Assembly: GCA_027605045.1 (NCBI GenBank)
Contig: JAQFWX010000109.1
Location: 1-64,000 of the forward strand
From: Phallus indusiatus
Lineage: Eukaryota; Basidiomycota; Agaricomycetes; Phallales; Phallaceae
Length of the DNA: 64,000 bases
Direction: 5' to 3'
Shown: positions 11,678 through 22,633 of the stretch, piece after piece
How positions within the stretch are numbered: the first letter of the stretch is position 1
Layout of the letters: the number at the start of each line of letters is the position of its first letter
Position numbers and translations under genes: made by a program
The notes under the pieces: model-generated
The model's database searches: none
Seen by the model: only the letters and a program-made list of their open reading frames with translations
Told to the model about the DNA's origin: nothing

Positions 11678-14609
11678 ATGAAGTCTCTCAAAGACCTTCG
11701 TCTGTCTTCGTTGCTGTCTCTGAAGGATAGAAGATCGTCTATCGCATCCCCTTCCACATCTTCGTACGTCGACATTCCAGGAGGGAAAAAGAAGAAAAAC
11801 AAGGTCCGTTTTCATTACAGCATTCAGCTCAACGTGCCACTGTGTCTCAACTTTCCATAGACCCCAGCGGCTCTTGCAACATGGCGATTCGCGGCTGCCA
11901 CCAGTCTGATGTTTTCGTTAGCTATCGCCCTCGAGATCGCTTTAATAGTATCCATCAAACAACAAGGCAAATCCTCATTCCTTCCGGATCTTCTCTCGTT
12001 CTCTAATATCTCGTCGTCTACTTTGCTTAGGATTCACAACTGGGAAGATGACTACGGGGAAGGTCCAGTTTTATAGCGTATGTCTCATTTGATTGGTCGA
12101 CCACAGCGAGCGGGTTAACATGGTCACTGGATGTTCTGTAGTCGTTTATTCCAACGCTCTCAATCACTGGCTTGGCGTATTATTGGAGAAGTTTGGACAG
12201 AGCTTATAGGAGAATGCAGGTAACTATCTATTCTAGGTCTTTTTTTACAACAGGCTTTAAAAACTAACCGCCGACCCTCAGCCCTACATTAATATGTCGC
12301 GAGGACCGGCAAAAGCCCAGGACAGCGTCCTACTCGACATGGAACACATGAAGTCCGTCTCTATCGTGCATTGCTTGCCGTTTCCTGCCCTGTTGCTGAC
12401 CCTTTAAAAATCAGTTTTATGAAGTTACTCAAAGTTTCACTTGCGACGGGACGCTATATAGTTTTAATCTCCACAATATTCGCATTTCTGGGTATATTAT
12501 ATCACCCCTTGGCTAGTTCATTGTTCTTCGTAAAGAGTGTTCGATTTGTTTCTCGTGGTAAGTTGGTGACGCATTCCTCCATCCTCACGGAAGTTTTGCT
12601 AAATCAGGGTCATAAAGCCGCCACTGATGTTCAGAGTGTGGCGACTTTGGGTTTAAACCCTGTTTTTCAAGATTTATCTTCTTTCGTAGCTGCAGCCGGA
12701 TTTTCGGAAGCGGCAGCGTTTTACGATCTGGACAACCCCCCATTTGTCAGTAATTCTTGGGCGGTAGCTCGATTTCAGGTCAGTTTCACTGTCCCCTTCA
12801 TCTACCTTTCCCTTAGAGAGCTTATCTTTGCATTGGCTATTCAGTACCCTTCCGATATCACCGTAAACTCTTCGGTAACTGTGAACACGACCGCTATACA
12901 GTCCCAGCTGAACTGCTCCTCCGTTCCCGTTGATGTTCTCATAAACTCACCCCAATCCCCAAATACTACCCTCCAAGTGGACATTGCTCCGGGATGTTCC
13001 AGATCAGTAACAATCGTCCCCTCTTCATCAAATAACCAATATGGCGCTCAAGCAATCACAAATTGTACGCCTAACGCCATCTCTCCCGAATTTGCTCCCG
13101 TTTTGTTTTGGTTTTATACTATCGGAAGTGGTACGGGTCAAATTATAGCGAGATCTGTGTTTTGTGAGGTTTCGTTGAAAACTGCGGCTGTGGAGGTCAC
13201 AGTGGATGGGACGACGGGACTTTTGACAAGCTTGATCGAGATTGGCAATGTTCCTCCCAATGAAAATAATATTACTAGTGGTGCTTTTTCCGGAGACGCT
13301 TTTAACGGGTAAACTTTATTTTTCCTTAATTGTTCGGAACTCATATTATTATTGTTATTGAACAGCATAACTTTTGATTCTCAAAATCCTGCTGCTTCGT
13401 TTAATCTCAGTAACCCTTTCATTGCTGCGAGAGCACTTGCAGTTCAAACACAAATACCTGGCGCTATTTTCAGGTGAGATGGTGATAATTTTTGTCATCC
13501 GTTATATTTTAACCAAAGGAATTCAGGCTTGCCACGGATGCAACATTGAATCCTGGGGGGTTCTCAGAACAGGGGATATTAAATATCACACAGAGCATCT
13601 ATGTATGCGTTTCTTTTATGCACTTGCGTAAAACAGGTAGTCTCATTTTATTTAGACGCAATATTTGAGTATCATTGCTCTTGGGAATTATTTTGTACCC
13701 GCCTCGCAATCGCTTGTGGCTGATGTCACGCTCTGGCCCAATCGTCTTTTCATGAAGTTCGTTTACTTTTACTCTAGTGTCTCTGTTTCCGCTACTAACA
13801 CTAATCTTTTTTTTTCTTTATGAAGTAATACGATAGTCCACGTTCTTTCGGTTCTACTCCTTATCGTCGCGTTCACCGAAATAGTGCTATACTGTTTCTA
13901 CCGCAGACGAAGCCGAGACATTAATTTAGGGACTCGCCCGGGATTCATCGCTCACTGCATGAGTATCTTGCCACATGCGAACACCAGCTTTATAACACCA
14001 ACCGACGATAAACAGTCTCTTAAACGAAAGTTGGACAAATTGCAGTTCATGTTGGACGACGATGGGTATATTATCGCATTACCAATTAGTGAACTGGACG
14101 CAGTGAGAAAATCACGAGGCGCGTCGTGGCTGTCTCAGCAGAAATCAATGCTCAAATTCCATATCGAACCGTACGAGGAGATATCCCCGTTCTCGCCAAA
14201 ATCAGACGATGATGATACCTGGCTAAGTATCTCGCCCAGATCTTTTACTTCGAAATCAGTGCTGGTGACGCCTCTGCCCAGCGCTAGTTTTGAACAGACG
14301 TCGCCGAGAGTAGCCCCGTTAAATCCAAGGAAAGGGTCTTCAGCCGGGCGTACCGTCAGGTTCTCGTCCAAAACCCCAAGTCCGCTAGCTCAAACAACAT
14401 TTGAGGGCGATAACACGGTTTCTCTTTCCCGTGAAAGAGGTTCGGTAGAGTCGGTGACGAGTTCGAGGGAAAGCCACAGTCAGATTTCGGATCTATCTCA
14501 GCGGTCGCCACCCGCTTTACCTCCTGGTATAACGAATCCACCGACTTTCCGAAATCCGTTTTTGCACGTTGAAGATTCCTCGAGCTCGAGCGAGTCGAGT
14601 TCTCATTGA
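11678..14609 (+). CDS. DUF3433-type multi-pass membrane protein
   Basis: Spliced model: 11 exons, 774 aa (11678-11803, 11861-11966, 12031-12077, 12142-12219, 12282-12352, 12415-12778, 12845-13308, 13366-13473, 13527-13602, 13656-13756, 13826-14609). It has a basic N-terminus (GGKKKKNK) and a transmembrane segment in exon 2. A PYINMSRGPAKAQDSVLLD stretch and a further hydrophobic segment match the fungal DUF3433 pattern. A long extracytoplasmic region with many N-glycosylation sequons follows, then another transmembrane helix near 13860-13900 and a Ser-rich cytoplasmic tail. Function is unknown in the family. Intron 2 has a GC donor (11967). The 12353-12414 intron is my least certain junction, chosen because it restores frame. 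The 12779-12844 intron is 66 nt, in frame and without a stop, so an unspliced isoform could exist. Confidence 0.72.
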
Positions 14610-14971
14610 TGACGATATTAGTAATGGACACGGACACAGGACATTTTCACCGGTTTTATTTTATTTTAGGGATTCTTATGTCGCTTATGTCGTATATGTA
14701 GCATACCCTGTGTAGAGTAATGTAATTCATTAATGAAATACTTCATATAGTACCCACTTACAGATCATAGTAAGGGTCTGTGGGTCACCCCCTCTCACAC
14801 TCCCATATTGCATCAACAAATGTGCATAATGGGGTTCTCATTCCTGTCAGTTTGCCCAAATACCACATCAGCATACAACAACAAAGGAAATGTAGGTGGA
14901 AATTTTGTAAGAAAAAATTCAACATGTTACACCGTGACAACACGAAGCTGCAACAAGGCTCTAACCTCGCG

Positions 14972-16099
14972 ATGCTCCCCCGTGTCAAACGACCTCGTAC
15001 TGAGAGTACGAGTCTGGCCGACAATTCCGATGACGATCTCTTTGACGTCAGACCTCTTCAGCTACCTTCTTTCATGACAGATGATTTCTCTGCTGGAGCA
15101 AGCTCTTCTAATGCCCTAAGAGGACCAGCCGGTGGTGTCCAAAGACCCATAGAACCTATGGTCATTGAAGACGTTCAACAAGAGACACATGTCACTCAAC
15201 TCATGAGACACTGGATGAACGAACGTCTTTCTCCCGAGTTACTTCAACACTGCGGGGATCTGTTGCAGACTTTATTGGACAGAATTCGAGAACAGGCATG
15301 ATGCTTTGGAACCAGATGTTGAAGGCTGTGTTTTTTGAGATTTTCTTTTTTCTTTTTTTATATTCAACAAGGCCACGCTGGTTTCTCAATTGCGAGGCGA
15401 TCCGGATGCGAATGAAGATGAACATTATCAGATTATTCTTGTGCAGACGGAAATGGAGCGCATCCGGTTTATTATACGATCGTACACGCGGGCACGTATA
15501 GCTAAGGTTTTACATTCTCATATCTCTTTTCATCCTCGGCAAAAACTGACCTTTGAAGCAGATTGAGAAGCATGCAAAATACATCCTTCAAAATCTGGAT
15601 ATGCAAAGACGGCTTTCGATGATGGAACTCAAATATTTGCAAGTGTGCGTTACCTCCCCCTAAAAAAAAAATTCTCCGTCCCTACATCGTCCATGTCTCG
15701 TTGCAGGTACGAACGACTGCTGGAAAATCATTTCAACACAACTGTTCTCAAAGATTTGCCGCCTTGGATCCGTGTTGAAAAAGAGGGATCGAACTGGCCT
15801 GGGCCAAGTACAGGTAGATATCACGTTAGATATCTCATAGCCTAAACACATTGATTCCCGCCTCAGTTTCCAAACCAAATGGGGACGCACCCGTATTTGC
15901 TCGTGCACTCCAAGACTGCGACCATATTTTATTGCCCGAGTGAGTCCTGAATCCTAACATTGCCGTGCAAACTTTCCTTGCTAACTTGGAGTGTTTCGCA
16001 AGTGGTCGCCCAATTGATCTGAAAAAGGGCTCCATAAGTTTATTGCGTTATTCATCCATTGTAAACCATGTACTTCGAGGGGAAGTGGAACTTGTATAA
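14972..16099 (+). CDS. SLD5: GINS complex subunit Sld5
   Basis: Sld5 is one of four GINS subunits. With Cdc45 and MCM2-7 it forms the CMG replicative helicase in the nucleus. Exons 14972-15295, 15372-15506, 15562-15644, 15707-15813, 15867-15939 and 16003-16099 give 272 aa. An in-frame ATG at 14924 would add 16 residues. The helical A-domain signature TEMERIRFIIRSYTRARIAK and the following IEKHAKYIL segment are in exons 2-3. The C-terminal B-domain holds GRPIDLKKGSISLLRYSSI and ends in EVELV, as expected for Sld5. The N-terminal extension is acidic and disordered (NSDDDLFD). Intron 1 (15296-15371) uses a GC donor and joins in frame. The gene lies 190 bp upstream of YKT6 on the same strand. Confidence 0.93.
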
Positions 16100-16289
16100 A
16101 AATGGATTCTTTCTTGTAAACACACTACCATGTATCGCTATAGAATGTCATTTTGGACGTTGTCGTTTTGTACTCTCGGTATCCGATTACGTCACCCATG
16201 TTGTGTGGCCCACCCTTTCTGTCTTCATATTAATCTTTTCCACTTATTTGAAACCACACATCGACACAACACATCAGCTAAACAACGAT

Positions 16290-17145
16290 ATGAAGATATA
16301 CGGATTGTCTATTTTCTTTGCACCAACCAGCGGCGCAGTTACTTTACTTTCATCCGCCTCCGATCTCTCATCATTCTCGTTCTATCAACGTCCTAGTCTC
16401 AAAGAATTCCTAGTATTCTTCACGAAAACTGTTGTTGAGCGGACAAAGCCTGGAAACAGACAAAGCGTAGAAGAAAACAATTATGTCGCCCACACCTATA
16501 ACCGGGGCGGTTCTGAACAACTAGCTGGTTCGTTGGAATGGTCTTTTTTGATGGCTCATTTGAATGTATTGATGTACTTTTTCTTATTTTTTTTTCCTTC
16601 TTTTAAAGCCGTCATTGTTACCGACGGAGAATATCCCGTCCGGCCTGCTTTCTCACTCCTAACGAAGATCCTTGAAGAGTTCAGCACATCTGTCCCTCAA
16701 TCATCTTATGCTACTCCATCATCGATTTCTTTTCCTCAGGTATGATAGACTATCCTTGTCTTTCGCGTTTTCTGATCCCTTGTCAAGATCGACATCTATT
16801 TATCGAAGTATCAAGATCCTAAGCAGGCCGATACTATCATGCGAGTACAGCAAGAGCTAGATGAGACAAAGATTGTTTTGGTAAGAGATTCTTCGTTCTT
16901 CTCGACCAACTCAACACTAATAGCGTTCCTCTCACTTTTTAACAATAAATAAGCACAAAACTATCGAGTCTGTTTTGGAACGTGGTGAGAAATTGGATAA
17001 TTTAGTGGAACGTTCAACTGCTTTGAGCGCTCAAAGCAAGATGTTTTACAAGACGGCGAAAAGCGTACGCTATTCTCTATTCTTACCTCATCTTTGGCCT
17101 GACTGACACATATTCCAACAGCAAAACAGCTGCTGCAACATATGA
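16290..17145 (+). CDS. YKT6: R-SNARE Ykt6 (longin/synaptobrevin), atypical C-terminus
   Basis: Ykt6 is a lipid-anchored SNARE acting in ER-Golgi, endosomal, vacuolar and autophagosome fusion. Exons 16290-16527, 16609-16739, 16788-16880, 16954-17064 and 17122-17145 give 198 aa. The longin domain begins [10 protein letters not shown] and contains [14 protein letters not shown]. The SNARE helix contains [20 protein letters not shown] and [10 protein letters not shown] with the central Arg. The usual end of the family is CCxxM (Cys-Cys-a-a-Met). Here the last exon reads CAA AAC AGC TGC TGC AAC ATA TGA, ending SCCNI without the final Met, so the CAAX register is shifted by one residue. The rest is highly conserved. 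It converges on the site-2 protease gene, whose stop is about 165 bp away. Confidence 0.95.
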
Positions 17146-17309
17146 TTTCGGGGTCCACCTTCCCCATCTCTAGCTTAACGATTACGTACTGTTATTCAAT
17201 TGTAAAGTATTTATACTCCATGTTATGTAGTGTGTAGATATCCCTTGATTTCATTACGTGGAAGTTTTTAATTTAAAACATGCAAATGCGAGATGATGGT
17301 TAATGAGAT

Positions 17310-19315
17310 TCATAAAGGAAGGAAATTGCCAATGGCAAGAATGGATGCTAAAACAATGGTAATTCTTTCTAAAACGATGAGAATTCTTTTGGCACGATAT
17401 GTTCGAGATAGATTTCCAGATTCCAGATCGAAGGATTCGGCCATACGCGATTTGGGTGAGATCAAGTCTGCGATGGCGAGAAATAGTTCGCCTCCGTCCA
17501 GTGCCCGTATTGGAAGTAGATTCAAAAAGAACAGAGAAAGTGATACGGTGTTTACGTATCTAAATTCGACATTAGATAAATCATTGAGTTGACGAATGTG
17601 GCTTACTCCATTAGTAAACTCAACCAGAAGGGCAAAGAACCTGGGAGGAAGAAATGACGGGGCTGGAAATTATCCACCATAACTAACAGATTTTGTCAGA
17701 TTGTAGACAGAATTCCGATCTAAAATGCATACTCTGATCCCAAACTTCCTGTTTTGGACCATTCCACACCACCGTACGGGATGTCTCTTCACCAGGATTT
17801 TTGAATATAATCCGCACTAACGACGTTGACGGATGAGGTCGAATACATATATTATCTGTTGAACAGTCTACGTTGGAATCACATCGTGGCCACGACGAAT
17901 CTTCCATCATGACAAGAGGATCTATACAGCCATTTTCCGTCTCATCGGGAGTGGTGAAACATGTTCCGTTTCCGCTAGCAAGCGTGGACTCGAGATAACA
18001 ACAACTCCCAAAGCGAGCTATAATTTATTGTCATAACCCTCAATAAATGATTAGCGGGAGCGTGTAGGAGACATCTTACCGTGAAGCATAGAGGATTGAA
18101 GACACCAGCCTATTGTCTCGTGGTGACTGAGCAAAATGTTTGACCAAGAATCTACAGTTGTTATTTCGAGGTAGCTTTTTATGTATGAATCATCTATCTG
18201 CGTAATTATTGCAGCAGGGGGTATATATTGAGATAGTGGGGAGCCCTATATTTTTCAAGAAATTAAGCAAACAGACGACGAGTTAAGATAAATCAAATAC
18301 CTCTCCAAATCCTATCACTTTCACACCGTTTTCCAAAGGTTCATAACCAAGGTAAGGAAACAGCTGTTCTCTCAAACGGTATGAGGATAACGAGAATAAG
18401 ATGGCGATCGTTATGAAATTGTGAAAAACACCAGATGAAGCGACCCGAATGCGGGAGATGGGGCTCTGTTCTTTTGAAGAAACGAGCTCTACAAATGCCG
18501 CTGGAATAATTGCAAAGAGATTATATCCCCATCTGGTAAGTGGAATGTTGGCTCTAAAAATAATGATGACAAGTCTTAGGCAATATCCTACATTATGAAA
18601 CTCACAGTGAAGCTGTGACGGCGTGTCCATATTCGTGTATCCCAGTGCAAATGAGCAATGCGATAACTATGGGATAAATATGTGAAAGTGGAATATTGAA
18701 GCCAGGAATCTTCTCAAGGATCAGAATATTCCAAAAAAAACACCCGACAAACGCGTAATAGGTACTTACAAGTAGTCGCGGGTTGAGGATCTGAGTATCG
18801 TCAGCAGTATGAGAAGTAAAAGCTGCCAACCCTCGTTTGACAAAAGTTGGTGATGACGATGTAGCCGATTCCCTAGGTACGAAAAAGCGGTAATATCGCC
18901 CGAACAGAAGAACCGCTGAAAACCAAAGCGCTCCAACCGTGAATATCTGACCAACAAAGGCTATAAGCGAGCCCAAGTTGTAAAAAGCTGTTAAGAGCCT
19001 TGAATTCGAATCAGTATGTCTTGAGAGACGATCTCGGCCCGTGGATTCGCTGGTGTTGGTTGACGTCGCTTCCGGTTTTCTACCCTTCTCAACAAACAAA
19101 TTGGTCCAAAATCGAAGTAAAAGGAACCCAGCAAGTTCAATGCTGATAACGGAAGTGCCGATCTTCGCGTTCCACAAAGAGACTTTAACTGGTGCGTCTT
19201 CAAGTCTTGAGGTAACAGGTAGAAAAGAAAAGCTATCCCGTTTCAAGTTGGAGTGTTTATAGTAAATATAGAGCCAGAATATGACCACAGTTCCGCTAAG
19301 CAGCAGAAAAGACAT
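17310..19315 (-). CDS. Site-2 protease (intramembrane zinc metalloprotease, M50)
   Basis: S2P cleaves membrane-bound transcription factors such as SREBP inside the bilayer of Golgi/ER membranes. Exons read 5'->3' on the minus strand: 19315-18606, 18553-18301, 18245-18080, 18017-17733, 17682-17607, 17559-17310, giving 579 aa with consistent phases. The zinc motif HEYGH is at about 227-231. The third ligand is in NLLPIRALDG (about 510-519, Asp518). Between them lies a Cys-rich lumenal loop, and multiple hydrophobic segments complete the M50B plan. A 60-bp segment in exon 1 (18769-18710) has a perfect GTAAGT donor, an AAG acceptor, keeps frame and lacks stops. Removing it brings LNPRLL directly before IPGFNIPLSH, as in many fungal S2Ps, so the true protein may be 559 aa. 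A plus-strand frame at 17293-17592 is only its antisense shadow. Confidence 0.94.
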
Positions 19316-20879
19316 GGGTTTGACTAGAAAACAGTATCATACCATTGTCTAGGAGTATTAAATTTTAAGTGATTACATCAGCGTTTCTGGTTGTGCCCAC
19401 GTCTTGAACACGCCGCAGGGACCATAGTGAACAAGGATATTAGTTTTTTTTCCACGGAACATTACTGTGTTTTGTAATCTAACAACGGACTTTCTACATG
19501 TTACGGAAGCCTAGAAGGACCTCGTTGGAATTAATGACATCTTTCACCAGATTTTCGTTTCACGAATGCGGCAGTTCATTCATTTTTTACGGAGGAACTT
19601 ATGGTATAGAGGCATAAGGAGTCTAAACGGTCTTCCCCACTAATAATGCTGTTTTGTCGTATATTCTGCATGTACGCATAATGTTAATTGAAATAATGCA
19701 TACGATAAGCTAAGTATAACGGGTGCGACTCTTGCCCTCATAAAACACCTCCGACGTCCTTCAAGACACCTACGCCTACAGGTGCTTATTTTTTGGCAGG
19801 TTTGGAGGCCTTCTTCGAAATTGTTACAATGTTCAGTGCTTAAAAACAAGCAGCATGAGTTAAATTGTTGATAATGATAGCCAAAATTTGAACGAACATG
19901 GAGACAAGCTGGACGCTAACTTGTCCGCCTTTTCCTCATCGTCAAGGACCAATGTGTACAAGTATCGTGAGCATCGGACCTTCAGTTTTGTTCTGATTTT
20001 TTGCGATCCTGAGGATAGTCGTTTGGGTGTCTTCTTTACCCGTACAGCTAATAAAAAACAAATTCTTGTCTAGGCAAATTCTTCTACAAAAGTAACAAGT
20101 TCCACTTACATCGGGCATCTGGACGACCGCAAACTTCGAGGAAAGCTTTAATGTCGGTAAGCTCTTTTGGCTAGCGAAACAAAAATCTATGAGATTAGTC
20201 TTTCTCGGACAACTTGAGCAGGTCTTACCATGATGAGTGTTGTTGAGGGAAAGGAAATGGGTGTAAACTCTAACCGTGAGAAACTATAATTTACATAATC
20301 CTACTATACTTTCCGGTCCCAGGTCCGGCAAGCCACCTTAAGCCACCTATATCTAAATCCTTCTAAATCCCACTTCAAATACTGAGAGTTTACACTTTAA
20401 TCTCCAAAAAATTGGCAATAATTTAAATGACAGTAATATAGTGCGTCTCTGTTCAATAGGTCGGCTGGAGGAAGACGTTGGGAAAATTTCAGACCTCAGC
20501 ACGGCGCTGGCAGCTCTGTTGAAAAAACTTGAAGCACATTGTCAGTGTCGCATCATCATTTTGTTATTGCATGCCTCGGATCTAGACTATGGCGAGAAGA
20601 GGTTTGGATGTCAGACAAAGGAGTGGTTTTTTTTACGCTCACACAGCCGCTTGGTTTTGATTGCGATTATGATCATCTTGTTTCAATGTAAGCTCTAGAT
20701 ATAAATACAAAAATCCGTGATCTCTTATATGAGGGCCGAGTTTAAAGTCGAGGGCAGTACACCTTACAGGGAGTGACATGTATAGCGAGGGGTGAAGGCA
20801 AAGGTTCGCCTTATAACCTCAACGATCAGAAGAGAGAAGAAAGGGATCCGGAAGTATGGTAGCAAACGGACATCCTTTG

Positions 20880-21130
20880 AAATCCATCCTCCTTCAGTAA
20901 ACCTCTACTAGTTTCCATATGCTCCAATTGTACGCCCGCCTAGTGAACGCTAGTGCGATCTAGTTGCCCCACTGTTTCTATCAACACCCGCAGGTTATTT
21001 TTTTTTGAGATTACGACCGACAGTAATAGGTAGCCTAGCATCAGTTATCTCTTTTTGACACGTGTAAGACAGAGTAAGGGATTCTGAGCAAAGGCGTCAA
21101 CAAAATGACGCACACGATGGTAGAGTAACA
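20880..21130 (+). repeat. Dispersed repeat 1, copy 1
   Basis: Ordered matches to 59845-60380. Both have a TTTCCATATGC / TTCCGTATGC-type start, a CCGCCT block, the phrase CAGGTTAT followed by a T-rich run, and GCATCAGTTAT followed by CACGT(G/A)TAAGACA. The second copy carries about 250 bp of extra sequence in the middle. No coding capacity or element ends were recognised. Confidence 0.5.
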
Positions 21131-21247
21131 TCGAGAGCTGTAATAATCCGTTGGTCGAATCTACCTTCTGGTTCGAAATTGAACGATAGCATGTGGCTTT
21201 TCTGAGGTGACACCCATAGCTAGGAAGGGATCTGCTTGAGGGGAAGA

Positions 21248-21665
21248 TATCGAGTCACAGAGCCGAGATGATTATTCGCGGAACTAAAGGTGCGGTTTAC
21301 AAGCTGACTATCCCAGTAGAATGGGGAGATAGTATGCTTTTGTCGCTTCGTCATACACGAAACAACTTTCAAACCGACTGTGGGATTCGTAGCGTGCTGA
21401 GGTATTTCCGATTGTCCTACTCGGATGAACCATCTATAAACAGGACATCGACAGAGAATTGCGATGGCAGCACGCGCGTCGGTATAGCCATTTGTTGTTT
21501 ATCGGAATACAGACCCCTGAAGGTGATTTGAGCGTATATGTATGTTCCGCAGTACAGCGTCAGAGGAGTGTCTTCAATAAACCAAGCAAATCAAACATAA
21601 ATGAGTATCTCTAGAACGAGTAAGTACAAGAGAAGAACAAACCGGTGATATACCGCTGCACTTGA
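21248..21665 (+). repeat. Dispersed repeat 2, copy 1
   Basis: Shares ordered blocks with 35110-35545 and 47880-48310, including GATGGCAGCACGCGCGTCGG, TTTCTAGAACGA-like and GAAGAACAAAC-like strings. It lies outside the 12-kb tandem units that hold the other two copies, so the repeat predates or moved independently of the tandem duplication. No coding frame is shared. Confidence 0.6.
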
Positions 21666-21950
21666 ATACGATAGTACAAAGATCCTTTCTGATTAGAACA
21701 AACCAAGACGCGTTAAGAATATGCTGAAGTACTGAAGGGCGGGAAACCGACGAGTCCACGGAGACTAGGATTTTAGGCAAGGCTTCGGTCCTCGGTCCTC
21801 GGTGACGAATAGCAATGATTGCCAGTAGGTCACATTATGCTGTGGTACAGCGCGCAACATACCTAACGCATGAAATTTTGAAATCCTCAGGATAACCAGC
21901 CTAGAGTTTGAATCATTGCAGATCAGATCGAGTTAACATTGAGTTTGTCC

Positions 21951-21974
21951 GTGACGCGTGACGCGTGACGTGAC
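21951..21974 (+). repeat. Short tandem repeat with two ACGCGT boxes
   Basis: Three near-perfect GTGACGC units, containing ACGCGT at 21954-21959 and 21961-21966. ACGCGT is the core of the fungal MCB (MBF) cell-cycle box. No gene start is near enough to assign it, so regulatory meaning is speculative. Confidence 0.4.
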
Positions 21975-22564
21975 TATTGTCGAATTAGGCTCAACGGCTC
22001 GCAAACGGCGCGAGCCTTTTCCTCAGCATCCGCGAGCGTCAGTTTATTGCGGAGTAGCTAGAGAACATTCGTGGTGTACATATCGCATAATTTATGCTGA
22101 TTTCTGACTTCAAGTGAGTTTTAATGATATCATTTTTGTCGAGCTAGTAGCAAGCTAGTAGTCTCTAAAGTGCCCCGAGTCCCAGTCCACTATTCCTAGA
22201 CATCGGTGACTCGGCAACTGATTTGTGGCCTTAAGGAGCCTTAAGGCTTCTCTTTGTAGGGTTATTTTTTGGTATCAGAAACGGCAACATGTTATTGTGC
22301 ACCTGTTGTGTTCGAATATGAATCTGAGGCATTGTATTTGGTTCCTCGTGAAGGATGCGGCCTGACGGGACTCTGCATCGATATTGCGAGGTGTTAGACG
22401 TTGGTCTTCATCTACGTATAAGATTTATATCGGCTTCAATTAATGGAAATCATAGGTGGAATGTGGGAGAAAAGCAACGAAACAACGAGGCAAGTATGAG
22501 CTGAGATCAAGGCGCCCTCTGAGCCAAACGCCGCTTTCGCTTCATATACCTTTGATTACAGCGC

Positions 22565-22599
22565 TCAGTACTCAGTACTCAGTGTTCGCCCCGTAACTT
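22565..22599 (+). promoter_or_regulatory. Shared upstream motifs of NLR copy B
   Basis: TCAGTACTCAGTACTCAG (22565-22582, a tandem doubling of the motif seen once at 105-115 before copy A), then CCCCGTAACTT at 22589-22599. It lies 35-69 bp before the ATG. Copies C and D lack it and instead have a conserved CCAAT box. Confidence 0.35.
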
Positions 22600-22633
22600 A
22601 CTCCTTATAACAAGTCTCTAACGGTATTCTCTC

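Larger units (their letters stand above)
19316..22564. other. Gene-free interval with dispersed repeats
   Basis: No recognisable gene. A short frame at 20441-20698 has a helical, hydrophobic look but no start context, domain or splice support. The interval contains copies of two dispersed repeats (20880-21130 and 21248-21665, listed separately) and a small tandem repeat at 21951-21974. It separates the housekeeping block from NLR copy B. Confidence 0.55.

Noticed and set aside
17293..17592. 99-codon plus-strand frame
   Set aside because: It is antisense to the last exon of the site-2 protease, whose minus-strand translation carries the NLLPIRALDG motif.
20441..20698. 85-codon frame with helical and hydrophobic parts
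   Set aside because: Slight similarity to DNA near 57745, but no domain, promoter or splice support.
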